From contig JFHB01000027.1 of assembly GCA_000729835.1 (NCBI GenBank), positions 1 through 64,000 on the forward strand: 64,000 bases of DNA, given 5' to 3'. The position numbers and the translations under genes were made by a program. Positions 20,049-30,427 of the stretch are shown piece by piece; the stretch's first letter is position 1, and every line of letters begins with the position of its first letter. A model generated the notes under the pieces. The model was not told where the DNA came from and made no database searches. It was given only the letters and a program-made list of their open reading frames with translations. This DNA comes from Atkinsonella hypoxylon. Its lineage: Eukaryota; Ascomycota; Sordariomycetes; Hypocreales; Clavicipitaceae.

Positions 20049-20629
20049 TCAGTCATTAGATGGCGTCCACTGACAAAGAGAAACAAAAAAAAAAAAGCTC
20101 GAATTGTTATACTCACCATCTTGCAGCAGGACCCGTCACAAACAAGATCCTTATTATGACAATTTTTGTCAGGCTTAAATTGAAATTTGTCTGCGCACTT
20201 TGCATAGCCGGTTCCGTATCCTGTAATACCATAGCAGCCATTCTTGTCGACAACCGGGCAGCAGCGGCCGTTACAACGAAGAAACTCGCCATCGCAACCA
20301 GGATATGGTTCAAAGTCATAACCCTGTTTGCACCATAAACCGTCGTGTCCGGGTCCGTATCCTTCAATATAATAGCAGCCATCCTTGTCGACATCCGGGC
20401 AGCAGTGGCCGTCACATTGAAGAGTCTGGTGATTGCAACCAGGATTTGGTTCAAAGTGATTTCCCTTTGTGCACTTGGAAAAGTCGGGATTGTGTTGTTT
20501 AATCACATGGCAGCCAAATTGGGGTGACCACGGCTTCTTGTGCCCGTCGCCGTTCTTCGTGCCGCCGGTCTTCGCAATACATAGCGAAGCAAGGTACGTT
20601 AGGGTGACTAGGACAGCGTGGAAGTGCAT
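20049..20629 (-). CDS. Small secreted protein with three six-cysteine modules
   Basis: Effector-like secreted protein of unknown function. Proposed exons are 20629-20117 and 20069-20049 with a 47-nt intron (GTGAGT to TCAG); the product is 177 aa and ends WTPSND. Residues 1-19 form a signal peptide (hydrophobic VLVTLTYLASLCIA). The mature part has 18 cysteines in three consecutive modules of identical design: C-x(12 or 14)-C-x(11)-C-x(6)-C-x(3)-CC. Modules are joined by PDVDKDG and PVVDKNG, and GYG repeats follow the first Cys in modules 2 and 3. Even Cys count suggests full disulfide pairing. If unspliced, the frame would add a hydrophobic tail (RAFFFLFLFVS), which is much less plausible. A TATA box lies about 64 nt upstream. 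I do not recognise the module as a named domain. Confidence 0.8.
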
Positions 20630-20692
20630 AGTGACAGCTTAATATAATGACTTGCAGCGATAGTTGGGTTAGAAGAGGCTGAGAGTGTATCG

Positions 20693-20700
20693 TATTTATA
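20693..20700 (-). promoter_or_regulatory. TATA box of the secreted Cys-rich protein gene
   Basis: TATAAATA on the minus strand, 64 nt upstream of the ATG, correctly placed for a short leader and suggesting strong regulated transcription. Confidence 0.55.
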
Positions 20701-21250
20701 CAATTCCTAGGCAGTCGAGCCTAGGCGCGTGGTTTGATACTATTCATGCTGTGCCTGTATTATATTATAGCAGGCATAATAGAGCACAATCTGCATCCTC
20801 AGAAGCTCTCCTCTACAAGGGTTGTGACTAGTGTAGAGATGAGCCTAAACTTGATACATGGGTCTTGTATGTGGCATTTACCCCACAGGTTACCGATGAT
20901 CCGGTCCCTTCCTAAGAAAAATGTTTAAAAGGCACAAAACAACTATCTGTACCAAACATGCAGGAATTGAGTTTTACATACAGGGTCCGAGTTTCGAGTT
21001 AATCAGTCTTGAATCGCAGATTCGGCACAAAGGATTTTCAATTTAGGCGGGAAGTTTCCCAAGAAGCATCAGTGTTTTCATAGCTTGCTGCCGCCCTCCT
21101 TCGTTCACATCCATCGTAGCATCGATTTACTAAAATCGAGCGAATGGCAGCCTAGTTACACTCAATCAGTCACCCATCTTTCAGTTCACCAAGCTGAGAC
21201 ACTTCCAGTAGGATTCAGGCAGTTGGGGGGGGGAACTCGCCCGACACGAC
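20701..21250. other. Intergenic region
   Basis: Promoter side of the secreted-protein gene and 3' side of the cyanase gene. No gene is supported. Confidence 0.4.
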
Positions 21251-21824
21251 TCACCACTTTCCCTTCAACGTGATGACAGCCCAAGTCGCGCCTGTCTCAT
21301 CCACCTCCTTGTCAACATCCGTCTTGAAGCAAACACCGCTCATGATGCCGTCGCCAAACTTCTCGTTCATCACCGCCTTGTACGCGTACCCATAATTCTG
21401 GACAACCTCGTAGAGACGGTAAATGAGCGGTTCAGTCGGCGGCATAGGTACCGACGTTCCTCTGTTCGGAAATCCCATCATCTGCTCGCTTAGCTGCTGT
21501 ATATCGACTCCCAGCAGGGAACCCAGCTTTTCGACGTCTTCGGGAGACGCGCGGGCTTGGCCGTAGAAGAGAGCTGCGCATGCTACTTCGCTGCGGCCGA
21601 GATGGGTTGCTATCTCAGCAAAGGTGAGGTTCTTGGCTGTTTTGGCTTGGAAAAGGAGGGTGCTGAAGATAGGGAGGTGGGCTTCTACGGCATTCTGTAA
21701 CGGGATTGTGGTTTCGGTTGAGCTATGTCGGTACTGGATGGCAAGGGAGGGGATGCAGAGGGTGCTAGGATGTGAGACTTACGCCGACCGAGGCAAGATC
21801 CTGCGGTGATTGTGACTTGGACAT
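21251..21824 (-). CDS. cynS: Cyanate hydratase (cyanase)
   Basis: Converts cyanate plus bicarbonate to ammonia and CO2, detoxifying cyanate and giving usable nitrogen; the enzyme is a cytosolic homodecamer. Proposed exons are 21824-21783 (14 codons, MSKSQSPQDLASVG) and 21694-21251, with an 88-nt intron (GTAAGT to ACAG); the product is 161 aa, the usual length. The N-terminal part carries the helix-turn-helix-like LTFAEIATHLGRSEVACAAL, and the C-terminal domain has IYRLYEVVQNYG and EKFGDGIMSGV, which include the catalytic Arg, Glu and Ser of the bacterial enzyme. The end, ITLKGKW, is shorter than the usual GK(F/Y)LPY-type terminus; the stop again overlaps a GTGAGT donor-like site, so an extra 3' exon cannot be excluded. 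Confidence 0.93.
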
Positions 21825-22599
21825 GGTGACGAGTTTTGTCGGTGTTGATGGAGGATAATGTGGGATGGACAACGTGAAACTCTGCCCTCTCACCGGGGTC
21901 AGGGAGCGTAATTTATGAATTGGAGATATCTCGGCATGATGGGTTCATGCAATATGCTTGAAGTGGACTACGTCTTTCGTACGTCAAGTGTAGGCAGGTG
22001 GGTATGGATATGGCACGAGGATAGATTAGGTACCTAGGTAGGTAGGCACCTACCTACCAGGTACCTGATGTCTACCTGGGTACCTGGTACCTCAAGTACA
22101 TAATAAGACTAGCACTGTTTGGTATGTACCAGACTAGATTGACATGTATGGACATGTAGGTACCAGACAGCATATTTATTATGGAGTTTACAGCTTAGTT
22201 AGCTACCTACTCCGTACCTAGTAGGTAATTAGGGTCTTGTGCAGCCTCAACAGGGGTCTGTGCAACCGGCAGGACTTTTGACTTGACTTGACTTTCCGTA
22301 TTGCAATTAAGTTTCTTATCAATCATCGAGACTCTCAACTACTATAAAGCTTTATTAAAAGTCTTTATTAATCACGGTCCCCAACTTTGGTGAAACGACC
22401 TCACTATTCCTCCACTTTCGGCTCCATTGTCGCGCAAAGCGACCCTGGCCTGGTGAAACAACACGTCAGGGAATCGGCCGGTATTCAACATCTCCTTTGC
22501 TCTTTCTCCCTGTATCTTCACTGTCAGAGCTCCATCCACCATCGACGCGCCTTTTCTTCCCAATTCGTGGTCCAGGAGTCTGGAAATGCCATCGCCAAG
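21825..22599. repeat. Intergenic region rich in TACCTAGG-type words
   Basis: Between divergent cyanase (-) and mannosidase (+) genes. From about 22027 to 22230 the DNA is built from TAGGTA/TACCTA words (for example AGGTACCTAGGTAGGTAGG), self-complementary and repeated. The rest is promoter; an ATG-containing frame running into the mannosidase from 22387 looks like leader. Confidence 0.7.
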
Positions 22600-24468
22600 A
22601 TGGCTTTCCCCCGGAGAATGTCGCGGCTCGTCATCCTGACTGCCATTGCCCTCGTCGTCGTGCTAGTAATCCATCTCATGTCCTTCACCGACCTTCCCTC
22701 GCCTCTGACACCGGTCGATTCGAAGCCGGTATCTGGCCCTGCTGCACCAATTGAGCAACCGCCCAAGCTCCCGGCGAACCAGGACCGTACGGGCGCGCCA
22801 CCGCAATCATCGACCACATCCAAGGTGAAGTTCGATTGGTCCAAGGCCAAGCTATTCTATCCGCCAAAGTCCATCAAGCCCGTGCCAACCGGGGCCCCGC
22901 GCAAGATGGGAAGGGTTCAAGCCAGCGCGGATGCCTTCATCCCAGATGACGAGACCAAGAAACGACAATGGGCCGTTCGGGACACTTTTAAGAGGAGTTA
23001 CAATGCCTACAGGGCGTACGCCTGGATGAAGGACGAGCTTATGCCCGTGACTGGCGGGTTCAAGAATACCTTTGGCGGGTGGGCGGCAACACTGGTCGAT
23101 GCGCTGGATACGCTCTGGATCATGGAGCTCCGCGACGAGTTCCGTGAGGCAGCGAGGGCAGTGACAGCAATTGACTGGTCTGACACGGAGGATGGTGCTG
23201 CGAATCTGTTTGAAACGACGATTCGTCACCTTGGTGGTTTGTTAAGCGCCTACGATCTCAGTGGTGACCAGGCGTTGCTGAGCAAAGCCATTGAGCTTGG
23301 CGAGATGCTGTACCACGGCTTCGACACCCCAAACAACCTGCCTGGGTTCTGGCTGAACTACGAGGAGGCCAAAAGTGGCGAATTGGTCGCCGGCACCCAC
23401 GATCCATCTGCCTCGCCGGCCTCTCTTTGTCTCGAGTTCACGAGATTGTCCCAGATCACCGGAGACAACAAATACTACGATGCCACAGATCGAGTGACGC
23501 GATTCCTCGAGAGGACACAGAACGACACTCTTCTCCCAGGCATGTGGCCTATCGCTCTGGATTTCCGAAACGAAGCTGTCCGCGATACGCGCTTCACCCT
23601 CGGCGCCCTAGCCGACTCTCTCTACGAATACTTGCCCAAGATGCATGCTCTCACGGGTGGTGTCGACCCCACATACGAGAAAATGTATCGGACGGCCATG
23701 GACGCCGTCACGCAGAACCTCCTCTTCCGGCCCATGATACCCGACGAGAAGGACCTTCTCTTCGCCGGCGATTGGGAAGCTAGTGGCACAGGCAGGCTCA
23801 TCCCGGAAAGCCAGCACCTGACGTGCTTCGTCGGCGGCATGTTCGGCCTCGGCGGCCGTCTTCTCGACAACAAGGAGCACGTCTCTCTCGGAGACCGCCT
23901 CGCTCGCGGCTGCGGCTGGGCGTACAGCGCTTTCCCCACGGGAATAATGCCCGAGATATTCCGCCTCATCCCCTGCGATGACATGAATAAATGCCCCTGG
24001 GATGAATCAGTCTGGAAGAAACTCGGGGACGACTCTCTTCCCAAGGGCTTCGAAGATGCCAGGGACCCAAAGTACCAGCTCCGTCCAGAAGCAATCGAGA
24101 GCCTGTTCATCATGTACCGCATCACGGGCAAGAAGGAACTCCAAGACATAGCATGGGATATGTTCCAAGCCATCTTGGCTTCTACAGAAACCAAATTTGC
24201 ATACTCTTCCATCTCGGATGTGACCACCAAGGGGAAGACCACGAAGACGGATTCAATGGAGGTGCGTCACTCTGTCTTTGTCCACGCCGTATCCGTGCCT
24301 GATGACTAACGTCTTGCGCAGAGCTTCTGGCTCGCCGAAACCCTCAAGTACTTCTATCTCATCTTCTCGCCGCCCGAGCTGATCAGTCTGGACGACTACG
24401 TGCTCAACACGGAGGCCCACCCTCTTAAAAGACCGGTTGCAAAGGAGGGAGCTCCACTGCCACGATAG
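22600..24468 (+). CDS. Class I alpha-1,2-mannosidase (glycoside hydrolase family 47)
   Basis: Trims alpha-1,2-linked mannose from N-glycans in the ER/Golgi or, for EDEM-like members, in ER quality control. Proposed exons are 22600-24261 and 24322-24468 with a 60-nt intron (GTGCGT to GCAG); the product is 602 aa. Residues about 10-28 (LVILTAIALVVVLVIHLM) form a type II membrane anchor, followed by a Pro-rich stem. Family blocks appear in order: YAWMKDELMPV, AATLVDALDTLWIMEL, ETTIRHLGGLLSAYDLSGD, LCLEFTRLSQITGD, HLTCFVGGMFGLGGRLL, LRPEAIESLFIMYRITG, ESFWLAETLKYFYLIFS, and the Ca2+-binding Thr in NTEAHPL near the end. The in-frame ATG at 22387 is treated as leader because the residues between lack family similarity and would displace the anchor. 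Confidence 0.93.
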
Positions 24469-25630
24469 AGCGCGGACCAGTGCCCCCCGTCATGTAAATA
24501 TTCTTTCTTTCAATTCCCGCAGCATAGCGTAGGATGGGATGTACGATAGACGGTATGTTCTCCTTTCCCTACTTGGACTGTTTCCTTGGGGAGAATTCAC
24601 TTTGTTGAGTACCAGGTTGCTTGCTGTCACCATGACGACATTGTACACGTCATCTACACAAGCTTTGCCGATGCGTCGAAGGCGTCATGACTTACACTGC
24701 TCTCTTCATCACTGTATCACATACTCATGATCAATAGGGTCGAGAAGAGTCGGCGCGCATGGACGTAGCGCCGGCGAACAAGTGGGCTATCGGTTGAAAA
24801 AGCCTACCTGACGAGCCGCTTTATGGTAAAGGTCAAACGAGACGGCGTCTGGGATAGCAGGGTCCGGAAGGGAATCTATTGACGATTTCACGCTTCACGC
24901 CGACACGAACCGCCGCTGAGCTTCAATGTCCTGAGACTGAAGGGAAAAGGGCACCCTGGACGAAGGAGCAGCATACTGCAGGTTTCCCAGTGCGAGCTTT
25001 CGTGGCACGGCCTGAAGAAGCGACGAGGTAGAAATAGGCATGTAAATATTGAACTTCTACATAATTCAATGCTGGGTCCATAAGATACACATGGCCCAGT
25101 AAGCTAGATTTACACAAAGCTTGAGTAGCACTCGACCGAGGGATAATTATTGGCCGAGGCGAATGGCAGATTTTCACTTTACAAACAGAACGGAGACAAA
25201 TTTTGTCATACACCTAGAGTCAGCAAGCACATTGGGTAAAATCATCAGCGAATTACACGACCTGTCGAGGGAACACCTAAATAACAGTCTCCTCATTGTG
25301 ACCAAATTGCATCGAGTCTTTCATTTCATCCATCCATTCCACCGGAATGCATCATGCAAGGCGTAGTATCTTCTGTCTAGCAACTCTACAACCACTGTCT
25401 TGTTCGCCCAGGTATTTGCTCGGACCACGAGCCATGTTTCCAGTCCTACGAGAATGATTAGTCAACTCGTTCAATCCAACCATCCCACTACAAATACCTT
25501 GTTCGTTTATTCTATTCTTCATCCACGACGCTTCAATCATTGTCACCTAACTTTTACGCATGTCAGTCCAACCCTCGAGTCCGCATACTCAACGACACCG
25601 CACGCACTTACAGAAAGTTTTTGATGTTCA
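24469..25630. other. Convergent intergenic region
   Basis: 3' side of the mannosidase (+) and of the next gene (-). No protein-like frame or repeat of note. Confidence 0.45.
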
Positions 25631-26972
25631 CTATTCGGGCAGTCTTACGGCATAAAACCACCCCTCGTCTGTGACATACCATCTACAATCGCCCATGTGA
25701 TCAATAGTAAAGCGGTTGCGCTGGGTCCAATTCCCGTCAACCTCGCGCACATAGTAAAAACGAGATGGGTCATCATCCGCGGGCTTGAAGTCCTGCGGCT
25801 CAAAAAGACGATTGTTGTAGGCAAACTCGACCTGACGAAGGGTCTCTTCGTGCGGGGTCTTGCCTAGGCCTGAGACATCGGGGATGTTGGAGGAGGTTGC
25901 ATTACCTGGTATGACGGGAATGGATGCTCCCGCGGGTGCGCCCATATTCATGTTGGGGACTGCCATAGGGACGGCAGCAGTGGCCATCATGGGAGTCGTG
26001 GCCGCCATTGCTGGATGCTGGCCCAAAATGCCAGGGGCGGGAATGTAGCCTTGTCCGTTGACCATGATTGGTTGAGAAGCTCCCACGGGCACATATGAGG
26101 GTTGAGGGACGCTGTATGTGTTTGGAATGTGGACGGCTCCTGCAACGGGTTGCTGTATGTCTGTTAGTCACATGCATAGCTTGTATATGGAACACAAAAA
26201 GGAAAATTGGCCATGGTGTTGTCTGGTGTTTGAGCTAGCAGATGTGACTAAAGCATACACACAGTATGTGATGCGATAAGCTCGTCTCATCTCTTCTCAG
26301 ATGAAAACAACGGGACTTGAGAAACAATCAGATGAAAAGTAACAGGGGCTGAGCGGAATGATAAAAAAAAGCACTTGCATAGTACGCAGCATAGCCAGGC
26401 GAAGCAGTCGTCGTCAGTGGCGCAACATACACAGCAGCAGTGGTAGAAACAAAAGGAAAAGAGACACCAACTTGATCGAATCGCGGCACATAAACGTGCG
26501 GGATCGTCCCAAATGTGGTATCCGGCACAGGAGGTTGAAAATTCACCCCTGTGGGAGGCGGCATGCAGTTTTGATAGTCTCCCATGTTGTTGTTGTTGAT
26601 CTGAGGAGAACCAAGGTACGTCACGCCTGGATGCCCAAAGTGCTGCTGGTTGTTGACAAAGGGATGTGGAAAGTGGTAATGAGCAGTAGCCACACCAGGT
26701 GCAGTCGAAATGACGGGCTGAGAGTTGACACTGCGAGTTGGGTCGGCAGCTGTATACCACTGGCCAGATGGCGGACGGTTGAGATGAGGTAGACCACAGC
26801 CGACCTGGGGGTGTGAATCAGGCTGCGTGTTTGTGCTCGCCTCGGCTGAGGATGCGGTGGTGTTTTTCTTCGGTTTCTCGTCAAAGTGGACTTGTCGAGG
26901 AAGGGGATCTGTCAACTTGGGTCGAACCGGTTTGAGATTGGGAGGTTTGTGGTCCAAAAGCGCCTCAGGCAT
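25631..26972 (-). CDS. Conserved hypothetical Pro/Gln-rich protein with aromatic C-terminal domain
   Basis: I do not recognise the family. Proposed exons are 26972-26379 and 26152-25631, giving 371 aa. The intron (226 nt) appears to use a GC donor (GCAAGT) with a CAG acceptor and a TGACTAAC branch site; this is the only junction that keeps frame. Order: basic/proline N-terminus (PEALLDHKPPNLKPVRP), a low-complexity Pro/Gln/Asn/Met-rich middle, and a compact C-terminal block of about 75 residues (LRQVEFAYNNRLFEPQDF, FYYVREVDGNWTQRN, CRWYVTDEGWFYAVRLPE) rich in Trp and Tyr that looks globular. The N-terminus is uncertain: a 19-nt exon at 27363-27345 (MVFAKH) followed by a consensus GTGAGT could splice in frame to acceptors just upstream of 26972. 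Possibly nuclear or RNA-related, but nothing proves it. Confidence 0.7.
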
Positions 26973-28101
26973 GGCTGATTGTGTTTCTGATGGTGAAGGA
27001 AATGCGAGTCATTGGCACAGACTTGCTCATGACACGAAAATGGGGGGAAATGGCGAATATGCAGGTGCGGGAGAAGAGAGAGAAGAAAAAAAATATAGCA
27101 TATCGAGGAGAAGAAGAAGTAAGAGGACAAGCCACACGAACAGGGGAGAATAAACACGATGAAAGTGCAGTCAGTGGTGGTGGGCTTGAGAGACAACGTG
27201 TGTGTAGATTCACAGCTCACTTGGGGCTCACTTTTTTTTTTTTTTTTTTTCCCACCCTCTCCTCTCGGGGCTCCCAGGCTGGAACAAGATAAACGAAGAA
27301 AAAGTGGCCACGAATGGCGGACGTGAAAAGACCGGCACACTCACCATGTTTTGCAAAGACCATGCAGTCCCGTCGTGCACCCAGACCGTCTGCTCCGGCA
27401 TGCTATCAAGAGGGTCTTCGTATTGCGTCCAAGTCCAGGGAAAGCAGGGGAGGCACATGTTGCTGTCCTCGCAAGCGCACCAGTGACTGCACCAGTGACT
27501 TCTTCTGCGTTGGCTGGGAGCGAGTAAGAGGTGCCGTGTATATGGATCGGCTTGGGCAAGGGACGGTCGTGCTTGCCAGATGCATCATCCTCCAAATATC
27601 AACAATTCCGCCGATCCACGACCATCCTGACAGCTGTACTCGCCCCACTTGACAGACATATCACCAGGCCTGTTTAGCAAACGGTTGCGCCGGGGAGAGC
27701 GATCCAATCATGTGAATTTGTAGACCAGACGCCTCATCCTGTATGGTCTAATGCTCGCTGGTTAACTGATGTAATATTGTACACTTGAGTTCATGGGAAG
27801 GCGAGGACTTCCATGATGCATGCCACCGCAAAAGAAAATGCCCGCCGAGTTTGCTTTGTCGGCATATACAAGGGGCTGATTCACTTGCCACTATATCCGT
27901 GCAGATTTCATTTGCATCTTCAATCCCCGCCTCTTTTTCCCTTCCTTTCTCTCAATCCGCTTTCGGCTTCGACTCTTTTCCTCGCTTCTCTACGAAGCCA
28001 CAGTCAATTCATATTAGAAACCCATGTGGCTTATTAGAGGATGGAACGGTTAGTGTGTTTCAAACGAAGTCATCGTCATGTGTCGTGTAGGAAGTTTTAA
28101 A
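26973..28101. promoter_or_regulatory. Upstream region and possible 5' exon/intron
   Basis: Contains pyrimidine-rich minus-strand leader and a T-run at 27231-27250, plus the possible upstream exon described for the gene ending at 26972. A short minus-strand frame at 27458-27345 (MCLPCFPWTW start) ends at the same GTGAGT donor but does not splice in frame to the gene downstream. 27650-28101 shows no gene. Confidence 0.4.
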
Positions 28102-28858
28102 TCACAGGTTCGCAATGGGTGCTGCAGGTTCAGGGATAGGAAAGAATGATCGTCGCACAATCTACAAAATGGTCAGATCCAGAACCAGCCTCGCAATCGG
28201 GTGGTCAACTTACAGCCCAAACTCCAGCAACGGAGCCAACAACACTACCTGAGATCATCATGGAGCGAGCCCCGCGCGTGCTCTTAAACACCATCCCACT
28301 AAGAACGCCTGCAAAGACGCTATTGGCCGCATCGTGCTTGCCGCGCGCCATTCCAATCAAAGAATTGATACAGTTATAAACTATAGCGACAACACCTGCT
28401 GAGTTGCCGAGGAAGGGGCCTCTTCTAGTCATGCCGTTAAGAATGGCATTCATTCGTAGCTTGGGTGGTTGTCCCACAGACTTCTGGAGGCCATCTTTGA
28501 AGCCCCAGGCACCTCCTAGCGAGAGAGCAGCCAAGTATGTGATACCAGTGCCGTAACAAAGATCATCGGTAAAGCCTCGAGACGGCAGGACAGACTGGCC
28601 GCCTGGCAATTCGGACAGGGCTGAGTCTTCGAGAGTCAAGTACTCGAGGGTATCCTTGTCCAGCCCGGCAAGAGGATGCAACTGTGAAGGATCAGAAAAG
28701 GGTGAGGCCTGGAGAAAAGATTCAACGCCTTGTCCTTGTGAGGGATCAAAGCCTGTCGGCGATGAAAGGGTCGGTGCATCGAGAGTGTGAGACGGCTGCT
28801 GGCGTCGCTCCTGTCGCGGCTTGTTGCCACCAGTGAAGGCATTCCAAATTGAAGACAT
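28102..28858 (-). CDS. tim23: Mitochondrial inner-membrane import translocase subunit TIM23
   Basis: Core channel subunit of the presequence translocase. Proposed exons are 28858-28214 and 28161-28102 with a 52-nt intron (GTAAGT to GTAG); the product is 234 aa, typical of the family. The N-terminal half is hydrophilic and faces the intermembrane space (PLAGLDKDTLEYLTLED). The C-terminal half has the Tim17/22/23 domain: FTDDLCYGTGITYLAALSLGGAWG, LRMNAILNGMTRRGPFLGNSAG, VYNCINSLIGMARGKHD, and NSVFAGVLSGMVFKSTRG, about four membrane segments with the PRAT-type glycine pattern. The last exon gives IVRRSFFPIPEP. An ATG at 29017 in frame is leader. Confidence 0.93.
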
Positions 28859-29434
28859 GTTTTTACACTGCCCAGAAATCGTGTCGCCAAGTTGGAGGAC
28901 CGCAGTTAGACGGGATAGCACTCCGTGAAATGGGTGATGACGGATAGACGAGAACGACTGAAAGATTGTAGTGTGGCACTGGCTAAAAATTTCTCTGCGA
29001 CCCCTGCACAAGCGCAATTCCTGCGGTCACGTGTGACGCTGGCCACGGGAATTGCAACCTCAAGTCAGCAGGAATAGAATGGAATCAGAAAGTGGTTGTC
29101 AAAATGAGCTCATTTTACGCAGAGATTTCAGCTTGGAGTCAGTTCAAAGAGCTGCTCCTTCAACAGGCATGACTGAAGCCTCAACAGCGTACTCGCCATC
29201 ATCACAATCCGCTATGGAGCATCATTCTTGTTTGGGCGAACAAACACACTTGACCATGCGTACGAATGCTTCAACACACTCAGCCATGCTCGAACATGAA
29301 GACGCAATTACACTGCACCAAAGCTAGTAGCTTACGAAAGTCGACGCTCTTCACCTGAGCTGCGAACAGTATTAATTCCCCCTGCATAAATCAGAATCCA
29401 CGAGTGTGAAAGCAGAAAATTCAGTCTTGGAGGC
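28859..29434. promoter_or_regulatory. Upstream region of tim23
   Basis: TIM23 promoter side. The 91-aa plus-strand frame at 29052-29327 is Ser/Thr/His-rich with no recognisable feature; I do not call it. Confidence 0.4.
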
Positions 29435-29588
29435 ATGTCGCAACCGCCCCAACACGGACATCAACAACTAAATCGTAAGTACGTGATAGGTAGGCAATTA
29501 CTTCTCTCTAGGAGACCGGGAACGGCCCAAAGCACCCACTGAGGAGGATGTCAGGCAGCAAGTCGCCGTAGCGAAGTCTCCCGTATGA
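29435..29588 (+). pseudogene. Possible truncated small gene
   Basis: ATG at 29435 followed by a 40-nt exon, a GTAAGT donor, and an in-frame second piece starting 29512 after a CTCTCTAG acceptor; the peptide would be 38 aa (MSQPPQHGHQQLNR then DRERPKAPTEEDVRQQ). The intron would be only 37 nt, shorter than usual in fungi. It may be the 5' remnant of a longer gene whose body was lost, since degraded sequence follows. Low confidence. Confidence 0.2.
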
Positions 29589-29746
29589 AATTAAATATTA
29601 ACATGACGGTTAATTGTTTAATCCCAACTGATGATGTAGACAGAAGGAAGGAGAAAAGGAAAAGATTGCCTTGGGCAGGGTGCTCTTTAAATACTGACAG
29701 AAAAAAAAAATTGTGTGGGGCGAGTTAAAAGTGGGGCTCACGCAAA

Positions 29747-30427
29747 TTATTCCGCATATTTCATATAGAATTCTCGACCAGGTTTAGCTTGCCATCCGAG
29801 TATCTTCTTCAACAAGGGCATCTGAACACAATCAAATGCACTGTCGGATGTTGGTGAAAAGTCGCATTCCTCAAAGGCCCTAGCCGGCAATTACAAATAT
29901 GTTTTGGGTCGGTTCACAAAGTTCTTCGCCTTCTATAGTAGGAAACAGAAATCTCTGTCGACTATCTCCTCCAGTTCAAATGTGCCGCAAGCAACAGGGT
30001 CCTGCCCAATGAATCAAGTAAATCAGCGATTGCTTGAACCAAACAGGTTCGCCATCAGTTGCAAAACTTTCCCGTAGTGCTACTCTCGGGTCTTGGGATT
30101 TGGCCGGCCCAGGAAGCTCTTCAAACCTGTTCCTAAAAAGTGGGATTGCATTGACAGCTTTTATAATAGCTTAAGTCGTCTCCTCGTGGCTCGACTTCGC
30201 TACCTTTGGTTGGATTGCGTTGAACACTGACACTAGATCGAAAACCCCTGCTCCTTGGACATAGTCTATGGGAATTTTTCCACACCTAGGAAGCAACCCT
30301 GGTGGGTGTGTTGTCGATTGAAGTTTTGCTGCAAAGCCCCATGGACGTTCTGTACGATGTTCGAAATCGCGTCTAAATAACCCAATCCGCTTACAGCGCC
30401 AGCAATGGCATCATATTCAGGTGGCAT
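29747..30427 (-). pseudogene. Decayed protein gene of uncertain family
   Basis: Minus-strand protein-like segments in alternating frames, interrupted by stops and frame changes. Pieces in order: MPPEYDAIAGAVSGLGYLDA from 30427; IPIDYVQGAGVFDLVSVFNA and IKAVNAIPLFRNRFEELPGP (about 30280-30110); a QAIADLLDSLGRTLLL segment; DPVACGTFELEEIVDRDF (about 30000-29945); and a last piece SAFDCVQMPLLKKILGWQA with KPGREFY ending at a TAA at 29747. Several stops are TAG or TAA that one C-to-T change from CAG/CAA would create, compatible with RIP. The C-terminal LGW-containing block is loosely like the end of extended short-chain dehydrogenases, but I cannot assign the family. Confidence 0.4.

Noticed and set aside
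22027..22230. TACCTAGG-rich segment considered as a CRISPR-like or regulatory array
   Set aside because: Units are short, self-complementary and without spacers; the same words recur at 31.85, 45.9, 53.4 and 56.7 kb, so this is a background simple-sequence habit of the genome.
29052..29327. 91-aa plus-strand frame upstream of tim23
   Set aside because: Ser/Thr/His-rich, no motif, lies in the divergent promoter side; indistinguishable from chance.
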